This document shows, one piece after another, positions 1 through 8,518 of a DNA stretch of 64,000 nucleotides. Both the position numbers and the translations under genes were made by a program. The notes beneath the pieces were generated by a model, which was given only the letters and a program-made list of their open reading frames with translations, was not told the origin of the DNA and did no database searches. The stretch is taken from assembly GCF_001888185.1 (NCBI RefSeq), contig NZ_CP016367.1, positions 20,851 to 84,850 on the forward strand, in the 5' to 3' direction. How positions within the stretch are numbered: position 1 is the stretch's first letter; each line of letters begins with the position of its first letter. This DNA is from Phaeobacter porticola (GTDB lineage Bacteria > Pseudomonadota > Alphaproteobacteria > Rhodobacterales > Rhodobacteraceae).

Positions 1-10
1 GAGTTCCCCG

Positions 11-3000
11 ATGACCCATCTCGCCCATTTTGCGACCGAGCGCGCACTTGCGTCTGTTGCCCCCATCCCCTCCCCCGATACTTCGGCTGCGATCTTGAGC
101 GTGGCCGAGGCGCTGCAGCCTGACCTGGCGCAAGGTTTCCAGATCGACGCGCTGCGCCTGCGCCTTGAGATGGAGCGCGCCTTTGGCGGCTCTGACGCGA
201 CCGGCGCCTGGGACTGGAAGCTGGCCTATGAAGCAGGCGAGGCAGCGCTGGTCTTGTTCCTGCGGAAGTTTGGCCGCGCGCTGTTGGCGCGGGCGGGCTC
301 GCCCGCAGCGCTGCTGCCGATCCTTGCCAAGGTGTCCGGCCTTTTGCCGACCCATACGCGGCGGTCCGAGGAGATGGAGCGGTTCCAGCAGTTCTCGACG
401 CCGCTGCCCATGGGGCTGGCCGCAATGGCTGCAGCACAGATCACCGCGCGCGATTTGGTGCTGGAGCCATCGGCTGGGACGGGCCTTCTGGCGATCCTCG
501 CGGAAATCGCGGGCGGCAGCCTCGTGCTGAACGAGCTTGCCGACACCCGCGCTGATCTCCTCCGTCGCCTGTTTCCGGGCCGGCCTGTCACGGGCTTTGA
601 CGCCGCCCAGATCGACGATCATCTCGACGCGGGGCTGCGCCCGAGCGTCATCCTGATGAACCCACCCTTCTCGGCGGTGGCCAATGTCGACGCCCGCACC
701 ACCGAGGCGACAGCCCGGCATCTGCGCTCGGCGCTCGCGCGTCTGGCCCCCGGCGGGCGGTTGGTCGCCATCACCGGTGCGGGCTTCGCGCCCGATGCGC
801 CCGCCTGGGCTGAGACCTTCGGGCGCCCGACCGAGACCGCGCATCTGGTCTTTACGGGTGCGGTGTCCGGTGCCGCCTTCGCCAAGCACGGCACCAGCTT
901 CGAGACGCGGATTTCGGTCTTCGACAAATGCCGCGGTGGCGAGGTGGGCGGCATCACCGCCGATCTGGCGCGCCCGATATCGCCTGATGTCGCCAGCCTT
1001 CTCTCGCTGATCACTACCCATGTCCCCCCGCGCCTCGCGCTGGCGCAGGTCGCACCAGCCGGGCAGGGCCTCACTTCCCCCTTTCCGGGAAATCCTACCC
1101 GCGCCACGCGCGCTGCCATCAGCACATCGCGCATCACGTCACCAACACCAGCCACCAACGCCGCTCCACAGATCGAGGCCGCAAACCTCGCCTATACCCT
1201 GCGCGATGCAACCGAGGACGGGGCCAGCACGCGCCTGTCGGATGCCATTTATGAGACCTTCCGGCTGCAGGCGATCGACATTCCCGGCGCCACACCGCAC
1301 CCGACCAAGCTGGTGCAATCGGCGGCCATGGCTTCGGTCGCTCCTCCGAAACCCAGCTACCGGCCCAAGCTTCCAGCCGCCATCCTGCGCGATGGCCTTC
1401 TGTCCGACGCGCAGCTTGAAACCGTGATCTACGCGGGCGCGGCGCATGGTGCGTATCTCGCGGGGTCTTGGACTGTCGATGAAACCGGCGACTTGGTCTC
1501 GGCCGCGCCGGACGATGCCGCTGACGCCGTCCGTTTCCGCCGCGGCTTCTTCCTTGGCGACGGCACCGGGGCGGGCAAGGGCCGCCAGTCGGCCGGGATT
1601 GTGCTCGACAATTGGTGCCAAGGCCGGCGCAAGGCGCTCTGGATATCGAAGAGCGACAAGCTTCTCGAGGACGCGCAGCGCGACTGGTCTGCCCTTGGCC
1701 AGGAGCGGCTGCTGGTCACGCCGCTGTCGCGTTTTGCACAAGGCCGCGACATCCCGCTCTCCGAGGGCATCCTCTTCACCACCTATGCCACGCTGCGCTC
1801 CGAGGAGCGGGGTGCAAAAAAGTCCCGCGTTGACCAGATCGTCGACTGGCTCGGGGCTGATTTCGACGGGGTGATCCTGTTCGATGAAAGCCATGCCATG
1901 GCCAACGCCGCAGGAAGCAAGGGCGAGCGCGGCGATGTTACGGCCTCGCAGCAGGGCAGGGCGGGTCTGCGGCTGCAGCACAAGCTGCCGAATGCCCGCG
2001 TGGTCTATGTTTCGGCCACGGGGGCAACCTCGGTGCACAACCTTGCCTATGCGCAGCGCCTCGGTCTGTGGGGCGGGGAAGACTTTCCGTTTTCGACGCG
2101 GGCGGAATTTGTGCAAGCTATCGAAGCTGGCGGCGTTGCCGCGATGGAGGTCCTGGCCCGCGATCTGCGGTCGCTTGGCCTCTACACGGCGCGCTCGCTG
2201 TCCTATGACGGCGTCGAATACGAGATGCTGGAACATGCGCTGACGCCGGAGCAGCGCGGCATCTATGATGCATATGCGCTCGCCTTCGGAGTCATACATC
2301 GGAACCTGTCCGCGGCGCTGGAAGCGGCCAACATTACTGGCGAATCCGGCGGTACGCTGAACCGCCAGGCCAAGTCCGCCGCCCGCTCGGCTTTCGAGTC
2401 CGCCAAGCAACGGTTCTTCGGCCATCTGCTGACCTCGATGAAAACTCCCACGCTGATCGCCGCCATCGACGCCGATCTCGCCGCAGGCCACGCGGCCGTC
2501 ATCCAGATTGTCTCGACGGGCGAGGCGCTGATGGAGCGCCGCCTGTCGGACATCCCCACGGACGAGTGGAACGATGTGCGGGTGGACATCACGCCAAGAG
2601 AGGCTTGCCTGGATTATCTGCAGCATTCCTTTCCGGTGCAGCTCTACGAGCCCTTCACCGATAGCGAAGGCAACCTCTCCTCGCGGCCTGTCACGCGCGA
2701 CGGCCAGCCGGTGGAATGCCGCGAGGCGGTGCGCCGCCGCGATGCGCTGATCGAGCATCTGGCAAGCCTGCCGCCTGTGCCCGGCGCGCTGGACCAGATC
2801 GTCCAGCGCTTCGGCACCGACCTGGTGGCCGAGGTCACGGGCCGCTCGCGCCGTATCGTGCGGAAGGGCGAGGGCGCTGCAGCCCGCCTCGTCGTGGAAA
2901 GCCGGGCGGGGTCTGCCAACCTCGCGGAAACCGCCGCCTTCATGGATGACCAGAAGCGCATCCTGATCTTCTCGGATGCGGGCGGCACGGGGCGCAGCTA

Positions 3001-4393
3001 TCACGCCGATCTCGGGGCGAAGAACCAGCGCCTGCGGGTCCACTACCTCCTGGAACCGGGCTGGAAGGCCGATGCGGCCATTCAGGGACTGGGCCGCACC
3101 AACCGCACCAACCAGGCGCAACCACCGCTGTTCCGGCCCGTCGCGACCGATGTAAAGGCAGAAAAGCGGTTCCTCTCGACCATCGCGCGTCGCCTCGACA
3201 CGCTTGGTGCGATAACGCGCGGCCAGCGCCAGACCGGCGGGCAGGGTCTGTTCCGGCCGGAGGACAATCTGGAGTCCCCCTATGCCCGCGATGCCCTGCG
3301 CCAGCTTTACCGCCGCATCTATCGCGGCGATGTGGCGGGTTGCTCGCTGATGGCGTTTGAGGATGCGACCGGCCTCAGCCTGACTGATGACAACGGTCTG
3401 AAGGATGACCTGCCGCCGATCACGACCTTCCTCAATCGCCTGCTGGCGCTGACGATCGACATGCAGGCCGTGCTCTTCTCGGCCTTCGAGGAACTCCTCG
3501 ATCAGCGGATCGAAGGGGCCATCGCCGCTGGGGTCTATGACCTTGGTCTCGAGACGCTACGTGCCGAGAGCTTCCGCGTCACGGATGCGCGGGTGATCTA
3601 CACGCATCCCGGCTCCGGCGCGGAAACCCAGCTCCTCACCATCGCGGAGAAGCGGCGCAACACGCCGACCTCCCTTGTCGATGCACTCGACTGGCTCGAC
3701 GACCCGAAGGCGCGGCTTCTGGTCAACAGCCGCTCGGGCCGGGCGGCGGTGCAGGTGCCAGCCACCAGCCTTATGCTGGATGACGGCACCATCGAACCGC
3801 GGCTGAGGCTGATCCGGCCAACGGAGGCCAGCACGGTTCCGGCCCGGATGATGGAGGACACCCACTGGCTCGAAGCCGACCGCGCAGTCTTCGCCGCCGC
3901 CTGGACCGCGGAACTGGCCGAGGTGCCGGAGTTCTCGGAAACCACCCTGCATATCGTGGCGGGCCTCTTGCTGCCGATCTGGAAGCAGCTCCCCCAGGAT
4001 GAAACCCGCATCTACCGGCTGCAAACCGACGATGGGCAGCGCATCATCGGTCGCCGCGTCTCGCCGTCTTGGGTCGCGACCACGCTGGCCGCTGACGCGC
4101 CGCAGCTGACAGCCGCACAGGTTCATGCCCTCGTTCTGGAGGGCAAGACCGTGGTGCGGCTGGCCGAGGGGATGGAGTTGCACAGGTCCCGCGTCATGGG
4201 GGTGAACCGGATAGAACTGTCGGGCTTTTTGGGTGCCGCCAAGGACCGGCTCAAGGCAGATGGGTTCTTCTCGGAGATCATCGCCTGGAAGCTGCGGCTC
4301 TTCTGCCCAGCAGACTCCAGCGGCATCGCAGTACTTGATCGTCTGCTTGCACGTTGTCCCGTGACAGGACTACATGCGCGTGGAGGGTGCTGA
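11..4393 (+). CDS. Methyltransferase / strawberry-notch-like helicase fusion
   Basis: A 1460-residue two-part protein. The N-terminal third carries a class I SAM-methyltransferase signature: a motif I VLEPSAGTG near residue 150 and a motif IV NPPF near residue 216, the form typical of N6-adenine enzymes. The rest is a superfamily 2 helicase of the strawberry-notch kind: an unusual Walker A GDGTGAGKGRQ near 515, a DESH box near 624 and a motif VI-like QGLGRTNRTNQ near 1025. Proteins of this architecture are frequent on roseobacter and rhizobial plasmids and integrative elements; their role is not established, but DNA processing or anti-restriction during transfer is plausible. The gene ends 3 bases before the Toprim gene, so the two are probably co-transcribed. 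The ATG at 11 is the first one visible, and the promoter lies outside the window. Confidence 0.88.
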   Translation: MTHLAHFATERALASVAPIPSPDTSAAILSVAEALQPDLAQGFQIDALRLRLEMERAFGGSDATGAWDWKLAYEAGEAALVLFLRKFGRALLARAGSPAALLPILAKVSGLLPTHTRRSEEMERFQQFSTPLPMGLAAMAAAQITARDLVLEPSAGTGLLAILAEIAGGSLVLNELADTRADLLRRLFPGRPVTGFDAAQIDDHLDAGLRPSVILMNPPFSAVANVDARTTEATARHLRSALARLAPGGRLVAITGAGFAPDAPAWAETFGRPTETAHLVFTGAVSGAAFAKHGTSFETRISVFDKCRGGEVGGITADLARPISPDVASLLSLITTHVPPRLALAQVAPAGQGLTSPFPGNPTRATRAAISTSRITSPTPATNAAPQIEAANLAYTLRDATEDGASTRLSDAIYETFRLQAIDIPGATPHPTKLVQSAAMASVAPPKPSYRPKLPAAILRDGLLSDAQLETVIYAGAAHGAYLAGSWTVDETGDLVSAAPDDAADAVRFRRGFFLGDGTGAGKGRQSAGIVLDNWCQGRRKALWISKSDKLLEDAQRDWSALGQERLLVTPLSRFAQGRDIPLSEGILFTTYATLRSEERGAKKSRVDQIVDWLGADFDGVILFDESHAMANAAGSKGERGDVTASQQGRAGLRLQHKLPNARVVYVSATGATSVHNLAYAQRLGLWGGEDFPFSTRAEFVQAIEAGGVAAMEVLARDLRSLGLYTARSLSYDGVEYEMLEHALTPEQRGIYDAYALAFGVIHRNLSAALEAANITGESGGTLNRQAKSAARSAFESAKQRFFGHLLTSMKTPTLIAAIDADLAAGHAAVIQIVSTGEALMERRLSDIPTDEWNDVRVDITPREACLDYLQHSFPVQLYEPFTDSEGNLSSRPVTRDGQPVECREAVRRRDALIEHLASLPPVPGALDQIVQRFGTDLVAEVTGRSRRIVRKGEGAAARLVVESRAGSANLAETAAFMDDQKRILIFSDAGGTGRSYHADLGAKNQRLRVHYLLEPGWKADAAIQGLGRTNRTNQAQPPLFRPVATDVKAEKRFLSTIARRLDTLGAITRGQRQTGGQGLFRPEDNLESPYARDALRQLYRRIYRGDVAGCSLMAFEDATGLSLTDDNGLKDDLPPITTFLNRLLALTIDMQAVLFSAFEELLDQRIEGAIAAGVYDLGLETLRAESFRVTDARVIYTHPGSGAETQLLTIAEKRRNTPTSLVDALDWLDDPKARLLVNSRSGRAAVQVPATSLMLDDGTIEPRLRLIRPTEASTVPARMMEDTHWLEADRAVFAAAWTAELAEVPEFSETTLHIVAGLLLPIWKQLPQDETRIYRLQTDDGQRIIGRRVSPSWVATTLAADAPQLTAAQVHALVLEGKTVVRLAEGMELHRSRVMGVNRIELSGFLGAAKDRLKADGFFSEIIAWKLRLFCPADSSGIAVLDRLLARCPVTGLHARGGC

Positions 4394-4396
4394 GCC

Positions 4397-5428
4397 ATGT
4401 ATTCCGAGACCGAAGATGTGATCCGCGCTCTCGCGGAGAATGCTGAAGGCGTGTGTCGCCATTACCTTCCCGCCGGACGGCGGGAAGGGTCCTACTGGAT
4501 CGTCGGCGATTTGCAGAACAATCCCGGCCGGTCGCTCTTCGTGCGGCTGAACGGGCCTGCGTCGGGGCCGGGCGCGGCCGGCAAGTTTACCGATGGCGCC
4601 ACGGGCGAGCATGGCGATCTTCTGGACATCATCCGCGAGCGGACTGGGATCTCCCGCTTTCCCGATCTTCTCACTGAGGCCCGAGCGCATCTTGGCCGTC
4701 CGCAGCCGGTCCTCCCGGATGCGCCAGTGCCGAAGAAGGCCAAAGCCCCCGGTGGCACGCCAGCGGCGCCGGCGCGATTGTTTGCAGCCTCGGTGCCGGT
4801 CGCAGGCACGCTTGCCGACACCTACCTTCGGGCCCGGGGCCTGACCCAAGGCGGCACGATGAGCGCGCTGCGCTTCCACCCGAAGTGCTGGCATCGAGAT
4901 GAGGGCCAGACCCGGAGCATCCCCAGACCGGCGCTGATCGCCGCGGTCACCGATGGGGCAGGGGCTTTGCAGGGTGTGCATCGCACCTGGCTGGCTCTTG
5001 ACGGTCAGGGGAAAGCGGATGTCGAGACGCAGCGGCGTGCCATGGGTCACCTCCTCGGCAATGCCGTCAGGCTGACCCCGCATGAAGACATCCTCGTGGT
5101 CGGCGAAGGCATCGAGACCATGCTGTCCCTGTCCGAGGCGGCCTCCGGCCTTCCCGTCTGGGCGGCTCTCTCGTCGGGTCACCTCGGGGCGGTCCAGTTG
5201 CCGGAGGGGCTGCAGCGCCTCTACATCGCGATCGACCGCGATCCGGCCGGGCAACGCGCGGCAGAGAGGTTGATCGCCAGAGCCACAGAGGTCGGGATTG
5301 GGTGCCATGTGCTCGAGCCACAACTCGGGGATTTCAACGATGATCTCCGGGCGACCGGCAAAGAGGCGCTGCGCCAGCATCTGGCAGGGCAGATCGGGCT
5401 TGAGGATCGGCAGCGCCTGTCAGGCTGA
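4397..5428 (+). CDS. Toprim domain primase-like protein
   Basis: 343 residues. The C-terminal half has the Toprim core: a catalytic glutamate in VVGEGIETML near residue 232 and the DxD motif in AIDRDPAGQ near 280. The N-terminal part resembles the DUF7146/CHC-less primase region of plasmid primase-helicases, but I see no zinc-finger cysteines and no helicase domain. The likely role is priming of DNA synthesis on the plasmid, either at replication or after entry into a recipient. The gene follows the helicase fusion by 3 bases and is followed by the large palindrome at 5490-5815. Confidence 0.85.
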   Translation: MYSETEDVIRALAENAEGVCRHYLPAGRREGSYWIVGDLQNNPGRSLFVRLNGPASGPGAAGKFTDGATGEHGDLLDIIRERTGISRFPDLLTEARAHLGRPQPVLPDAPVPKKAKAPGGTPAAPARLFAASVPVAGTLADTYLRARGLTQGGTMSALRFHPKCWHRDEGQTRSIPRPALIAAVTDGAGALQGVHRTWLALDGQGKADVETQRRAMGHLLGNAVRLTPHEDILVVGEGIETMLSLSEAASGLPVWAALSSGHLGAVQLPEGLQRLYIAIDRDPAGQRAAERLIARATEVGIGCHVLEPQLGDFNDDLRATGKEALRQHLAGQIGLEDRQRLSG

Positions 5429-5489
5429 GCAGCATCGCGCAGGGGGCGGTCAGGGGCAGAGGGGGGGTAGGGGTCCTGCAGTCCTGTCG

Positions 5490-5815
5490 CGGGTGTGGAT
5501 CATCACCTTTGCCTCTTCCCGGGTAAATCTCATCCACCCGACACCCGAGCGGCCTTCAAGAGATGGGCAGGCGGCCGTCAAAGGGGACGCCCCATCAAGG
5601 GCGGCAGGCAAGCTATTTCCGCCGCGGGGGACGAGCCCCCGCTTTGCATCGCGAAACAAATAGCTTGCCTGCCGCCCTCCTCCACATGCGTTCCGGCCCC
5701 GAAAGGCGGGGTGAAGGGGCGTCCCCCATGACGGCTTTCGCAGCCCACGAAGGCCGCGCGGGTTGTCGCGCGGATGAGACAGGCCCGGAGGCAAGAAACT
5801 GATGACGATCCACAC
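5490..5815. repeat. Imperfect ~330-bp inverted duplication (giant palindrome)
   Basis: The stretch between the Toprim and DUF2493 genes is symmetric about position ~5653. Paired arms seen: a 20-bp perfect pair at 5599-5618 and 5658-5677, a near-perfect pair at 5577-5593 and 5716-5732, GCGGCCTTC at 5549-5557 with GAAGGCCGC at 5749-5757, CTCATCC at 5529-5535 with GGATGAG at 5772-5778, and an inverted copy of the DUF2493 start (complement of ATGATCCACAC, minus strand from 5503) facing the real start at 5802. In the centre there is another hairpin, GCGGGGG facing CCCCCGC. The left arm therefore looks like an inverted duplicate of the DUF2493 leader plus its first codons. The duplicate open frame dies after about 17 codons. 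No other gene is visible in this 373-base gap. Confidence 0.8.
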
Positions 5816-6734
5816 TCACGACGACACGTATGAACCCGCCCACACCGCATCCCAGACCGCCCATGCGCTCGACGAGTTGCAGCTTTATGGCTACCGCCCC
5901 TTTGATGAGCCCGATCCGCGCCCAATGCCCGATGGGCAGCGCCTTGCGGTCGCCGTCGCAGACATTTTCGATGCCCTCGTCGCGACCCTGGAAGACACCC
6001 GCATGGAACCCGACCTCGAAGAGGTGCTCTGGGGCCAGGTCAACCTCTTTCACCGCGCCACGGCGAGGATTGAGCGGTCGCTCGACGAGAACGAGCAGGT
6101 GCAGCGCCGCCTCCAGCGGGAGCAGGACGGCTCCGAGGTGAAATCCACCGAACTTGAGCGCCTAACGGCCGAAGGCCTGACGCTGATCGAACGGCGCAAC
6201 TGCATGGATATGATGCGCGATCACGCCGCCACCGAGTTTGTCCATCACACAGGCTCGGCCTGGCGGCCCCGCACTGGCTCGATGGTGAACCGCCAGCACA
6301 TGACAGCAGCGCTCATCGACAGCCGCGACTTCCTTGCCGCCAAGCGCCGCGCAGAAACCGAGGTGATGTTGCCCGCAGGCCCCAAGGTCGCCCTCACCGG
6401 CGGGACCGACTTCAACGATCACCGCCTGATCTGGGGCAAGCTCGATCAGGTCCGCACCAAGTATCCCGATATGGTGCTCTTGCACGGTGGTAGCCCGAAG
6501 GGCGCAGAGCTCATCGCCGCCAAATGGGCCGAAGCCCAGGGCGTTACACAGGTGGCCTTCAAGCCCGACTGGAGCAAGCATGCCAAAGCCGCCCCCTTCA
6601 AGCGCAATGACGCGATGCTGGACGTGCTTCCCGTGGGTGTTCTGGTGTTCCCCGGCACGGGTATCCAGGAGAACCTTGCCGACAAGGCTAAAAAGCAGGG
6701 CATCCCGGTCATGAAGTTCGAGAAGGGGGCATGA
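5802..6734 (+). CDS. DUF2493 domain protein
   Basis: 310 residues. The C-terminal ~110 residues match the DUF2493 (YspA/SLOG-like Rossmann) family: KVALTGGTDFNDH near 190, a GGSPKGAEL motif near 227 and a final segment with VLVFPGTG. SLOG-fold proteins bind nucleotides or nucleotide-derived ligands. The N-terminal half is acidic and predicted helical, with no recognised domain. DUF2493 proteins are standard companions of the strawberry-notch and Toprim genes on roseobacter replicons. The start ATG at 5802 lies inside the right arm of the palindrome. No enzymatic function can be assigned. Confidence 0.85.
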   Translation: MTIHTHDDTYEPAHTASQTAHALDELQLYGYRPFDEPDPRPMPDGQRLAVAVADIFDALVATLEDTRMEPDLEEVLWGQVNLFHRATARIERSLDENEQVQRRLQREQDGSEVKSTELERLTAEGLTLIERRNCMDMMRDHAATEFVHHTGSAWRPRTGSMVNRQHMTAALIDSRDFLAAKRRAETEVMLPAGPKVALTGGTDFNDHRLIWGKLDQVRTKYPDMVLLHGGSPKGAELIAAKWAEAQGVTQVAFKPDWSKHAKAAPFKRNDAMLDVLPVGVLVFPGTGIQENLADKAKKQGIPVMKFEKGA

Positions 6735-6763
6735 GCCCCCTTTTCCTCTCGCGGGGAAATCGA

Positions 6764-6809
6764 GGTGGAAGAGCAGGCTTCCACCTGATATTTTGGAAGA
6801 AAGCCTGCT
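6764..6809 (+). promoter_or_regulatory. Mutually exclusive hairpins before the WGR gene
   Basis: Two stems share bases: GGTGGAAG (6764-6771) pairs with CTTCCACC (6778-6785), while AGCAGGCTT (6772-6780) can instead pair with AAGCCTGCT (6801-6809). Only one can form at a time, an arrangement compatible with attenuation or translation control of the gene starting at 6820. This is inferred from sequence pairing only. Confidence 0.4.
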
Positions 6810-6819
6810 GGATCACGAT

Positions 6820-7077
6820 ATGTCTCACTCTGTCGCTCAACTTGAGGTGTTCCCGACCGACCTGCAGATGCGGCGGATCGATCCAGCCTGCAACATGCGG
6901 CGGTTTTACCGCATGAGCATTCAGCCCGATCTCTTTGGGGGCGCCAGCTTGGTGCGCGAATGGGGCCGCATTGGCGCGCGCGGGCAGATGATGATTGAGC
7001 AGCATCCAGATGAAGGGCGCGCCGTAACCGCGCTGATGAAACTTGCGGCGATAAAGAAGCGGCGGGGTTATGCATGA
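6820..7077 (+). CDS. WGR domain protein
   Basis: 85 residues from the ATG at 6820. The protein is essentially one WGR domain: an N-terminal strand region with MRRFYRM, then VREWGRIGARGQ containing the name-giving Trp-Gly-Arg near residue 48. WGR domains occur in PARPs and, in bacteria, as small stand-alone proteins with presumed nucleic-acid or protein binding. A TTG at 6793 in the same frame could add 9 residues, but the ATG start begins right where family homology is expected. It lies between the DUF2493 and DUF6429 genes in the same orientation. Confidence 0.8.
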   Translation: MSHSVAQLEVFPTDLQMRRIDPACNMRRFYRMSIQPDLFGGASLVREWGRIGARGQMMIEQHPDEGRAVTALMKLAAIKKRRGYA

Positions 7078-7127
7078 TGCGCGGCCGCGGTTCGAAAAGC
7101 GGGCAGACACAGGAAAACGAGGGGGAG

Positions 7128-7358
7128 ATGGCACTCGACACTGACAAGATCGATGATGCGGCTCTCGCGATCCTTAGCCTGACGCTGCATTACGGCGATC
7201 AGGTCTGGAAGGGAATCGATTGGGCCATCACCAACCGGCTTTTCGAGAAAGGCCTGATTTTTGATCCCAAAAACAAGGCGAAACCGCTGAGCCTGACCCC
7301 AGAAGGGGTCGCGCATGCGCGGGAAATTCTCGCGCGGGAGTTCAGCAAGGCCGAGTGA
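7128..7358 (+). CDS. DUF6429 family protein
   Basis: 76 residues, beginning MALDTDKIDDAAL and containing GDQVWKGIDW, the hallmark segment of the DUF6429 family; function unknown. I chose the ATG at 7128 because GAGGGGGAG sits directly upstream. An in-frame ATG at 7074 overlaps the stop of the WGR gene and would add 18 low-complexity residues. It is the last gene of the left plasmid block. Confidence 0.75.
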   Translation: MALDTDKIDDAALAILSLTLHYGDQVWKGIDWAITNRLFEKGLIFDPKNKAKPLSLTPEGVAHAREILAREFSKAE

Positions 7359-7634
7359 CGGGCGGCTTTGCGGGACCTTACAGTCGTTCGCTGCATCTGC
7401 GCGCAATTTGCTCGCTTCCGCATCCGCATCTGCAGCATCAGCAACGCGCAGGGCGGATTCCGGTCATTGGCTGCGGTTTGCGTGGAGGTCTGGAATGCGG
7501 ACATTGCTGCCTTTCGCTGCAGGTGCGCCAATGTCCGGTATCTGACCGGTTCACATTTGCTCGATGACGGCGAAAGGGACAAAACGCCAATCATCCGAGA
7601 TGAAATCATAGTATGTAACTCAAAAGCGCTTGGC
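7359..7634. other. Gap at the junction of plasmid block and ABC-importer block
   Basis: 276 bases with no credible gene. The open frames here differ in composition from neighbouring genes and have no ribosome binding sites. The broken phosphodiesterase ends at 7635, so this stretch marks the boundary between the DNA-processing genes and the importer operon. No insertion sequence or repeat ends were recognised. Confidence 0.5.
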
Positions 7635-8518
7635 TTATGAGACATTGAATGGGTGCAAACGGTCGGCCAGCACGTTGTATTCCGGTACTCCGGTGTGTGG
7701 CGTTTAGTCTCGCGCAGCCCATAGGGCCGCTTCACAAAAAAGAACCGCTCTGAACGATCAGCAAAATCGTGCAAATGAAACGTGACCTGATCGTCGCTGA
7801 GCGCCACCACACCGTAGGCCGGAGCTTCGCAATTTTCCGTAATATGATCGACGGCCCCGTTCAGCTCCAAGGCGACCTGATGGTTCATGCCGCGCATGCA
7901 GGAATAGCTGATGCCGCGCCAATTGCCAAAAATCGCACGATGCACATGACCAAAGAACAGATGCCGGATGCGCGCCTTGTGGGGGGCGACGACATCATAG
8001 AATGTCTCCGAGTCCTGCAACATAATCCGGTCCATGGAAGCGATGCCTGTTTTGAACGGCGGATGGTGCATGAACAGGACGATTGGGCAGTCGGTTTGAT
8101 CCAGTTCATGATCCAACCAAGCTTGGCGCGCGGGGCAAAAAGCGCCCGCGTGAGTTTCTGTGTCCTTCGTGTCCAGCAATAAAAACCGCCCGAACGGAGT
8201 GTCAAAACCGCTTTGGACAAAACCGTTTTCGTTGCGGGGTGTTTCTGGGAAAGCCTCGCCAAAAAGCTGTTGTATCGTCGTGATTGCCCACCATCAGATG
8301 CACGGGCATGGTGAGCTCTTCGATTTCGCGCAGAAACCGCGCATAGGCCGCTGCGTCGCCCCAGTGGATCATGTCACCTGTCAGGGCGACAAAAAACCAG
8401 CGTCGCCATGTTCGGCATTGATGGAGGCCACAGCGGCACGCAGCCGCGCGGCGGGAACTGGTCCATAAAGCATCCCATCGCCAATGACATGCGTGTCGGT
8501 GAGATGGATGAACTTCAT
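7635..8518 (-). pseudogene. Broken metallophosphoesterase (second phosphodiesterase copy)
   Basis: This paralogue of the gene at 8515-9342 starts at the ATG at 8518 (overlapping the upstream stop as ATGA) with MKFIHLTDTHVIGDGM. It then changes frame three times. The first break is at a run of six T (8391-8396), where seven would give FFVALTGDMIHWGD. The second is near 8233-8245, after NHDDTTAFWRGFP, where the frame returns to the original one and continues NENGFVQSGFD and LLDTKDTETHAG. The third is near 7690, after which the frame ends EYNVLADRLHPFNVS and TAA at 7637-7635. The metal-binding segments D-x-H, GD, GNHD and GHVH remain recognisable. It is either a decayed duplicate or, less likely, a site of sequencing errors in short runs. 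Confidence 0.8.

Noticed and set aside
1139..3121. 660-codon open frame on the minus strand opposite the helicase fusion
   Set aside because: Entirely inside a well-supported gene; composition is the mirror of high-GC third positions and there are no recognisable motifs.
7199..8179. 326-codon minus-strand frame taken as one gene
   Set aside because: Its first part is the broken phosphodiesterase; the continuation beyond 7635 is a read-through after a frameshift into unrelated DNA and over the DUF6429 gene.
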